A DNA stretch of 64,000 nt from Robiginitalea marina. Lineage in GTDB: Bacteria; Bacteroidota; Bacteroidia; Flavobacteriales; Flavobacteriaceae. The number at the start of each line of letters is the position of its first letter. The stretch's first letter is position 1. The notes beneath the pieces were generated by a model. The model had not been told where the DNA came from and searched no databases. It saw nothing but the letters and a program-made list of their open reading frames with translations. Below are positions 63,873-64,000 of the stretch, in pieces. The translations under genes were made by a program, and so were the position numbers. Location of the stretch: the NCBI RefSeq assembly GCF_024006985.1, contig NZ_JAMXIB010000010.1, forward strand, positions 39,525 to 103,524. Direction: 5' to 3'.

Positions 63873-63900
63873 AAAAAGCCTTTGGTTTCCCAAAGGCCTT
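63873..63900 (-). terminator. Terminator hairpin for a transcript entering from the right
   Basis: On the minus strand AAGGCCTTTGG-GAAA-CCAAAGGCTTTTTTT is a strong stem with T7. It lies 5' of the GIY-YIG gene, so it most likely ends a gene located beyond the right edge of the window. Confidence 0.75.
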
Positions 63901-63977
63901 CATGCTTACTTTGATCCTGAAGTAGAACTGGCGTTCACTTCAGGACCATGAAGCGAGCTTTGCTCTGCACAGGCACC

Positions 63978-64000
63978 AAAAAAAAGCCTTTGGATTCCCA
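63978..64000 (-). terminator. Partial second copy of the terminator-like sequence
   Basis: The last bases (A8, GCCTTTGG, ATTCCCA) repeat the right-hand arm of the hairpin at 63873-63900. The pairing arm would lie outside the window. Between the two copies CCTGAAGT and ACTTCAGG form another inverted repeat. Confidence 0.55.

Overview
The window looks like chromosome of a GC-rich member of the Bacteroidota, most likely a marine Flavobacteriaceae of the Robiginitalea type. The evidence is inference from content: many exported proteins with short signal peptides ending in AQ, a PafA-type alkaline phosphatase, a PCMD-type lipoprotein, a CzcA/CusA pump fused to its own outer-membrane channel, few Shine-Dalgarno sequences, and -7 promoter boxes of the Bacteroidota form TAnnTTTG/A in front of many genes. 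No rRNA, tRNA, CRISPR array or intact mobile element was found.

Region 1 (1-13.4 kb) is a complete uptake [NiFe]-hydrogenase locus of the membrane-bound, oxygen-tolerant type. Rightward run hyaA (small subunit), hyaB (large), hyaC (cytochrome b), hyaD (protease), hypF, hypD and hypE. Leftward run hypA, hypB (with about 40 His in its N-terminal part), hypC, a divergent aat-like aminoacyl-tRNA-protein transferase and a large TPR protein. A nickel-permease-like gene converges on hypE. Between hypA and hyaA lies a perfect palindrome, TGATAATTATCA, placed exactly 29.5 bp from a -7-like box on each side, as expected for one Crp/Fnr-type activator site driving both arms.

Region 2 (13.4-26.8 kb) holds a small Xre regulator/membrane protein pair with an operator-like repeat array, lipoproteins, a giant BNR/VPS10-type beta-propeller protein, a serine hydrolase, a DUF1080 protein, a GNAT enzyme, a CotH-like protein, PafA and an M20 peptidase. 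Region 3 (27-33 kb) is a heavy-metal efflux operon. Region 4 (33-60 kb) is a mosaic of secreted hydrolases (esterase, GH3, penicillin acylase, amidohydrolase), a Crp/Fnr regulator, a PAS/metallo-beta-lactamase pair, an exported methyltransferase-like protein, a frameshifted hdhA-like dehydrogenase, a TetR-MscS pair, a LemA/DUF2207 operon and a second giant BNR protein.

Region 5 (about 61.0-63.5 kb) is an AT-rich insert bounded by a 16-bp direct repeat. It carries two paralogous lipoproteins, one unknown exported protein and two decayed 3' ends of a tyrosine recombinase. The window ends with a GIY-YIG gene and terminator-like hairpins that appear to belong to a transcript entering from the right.
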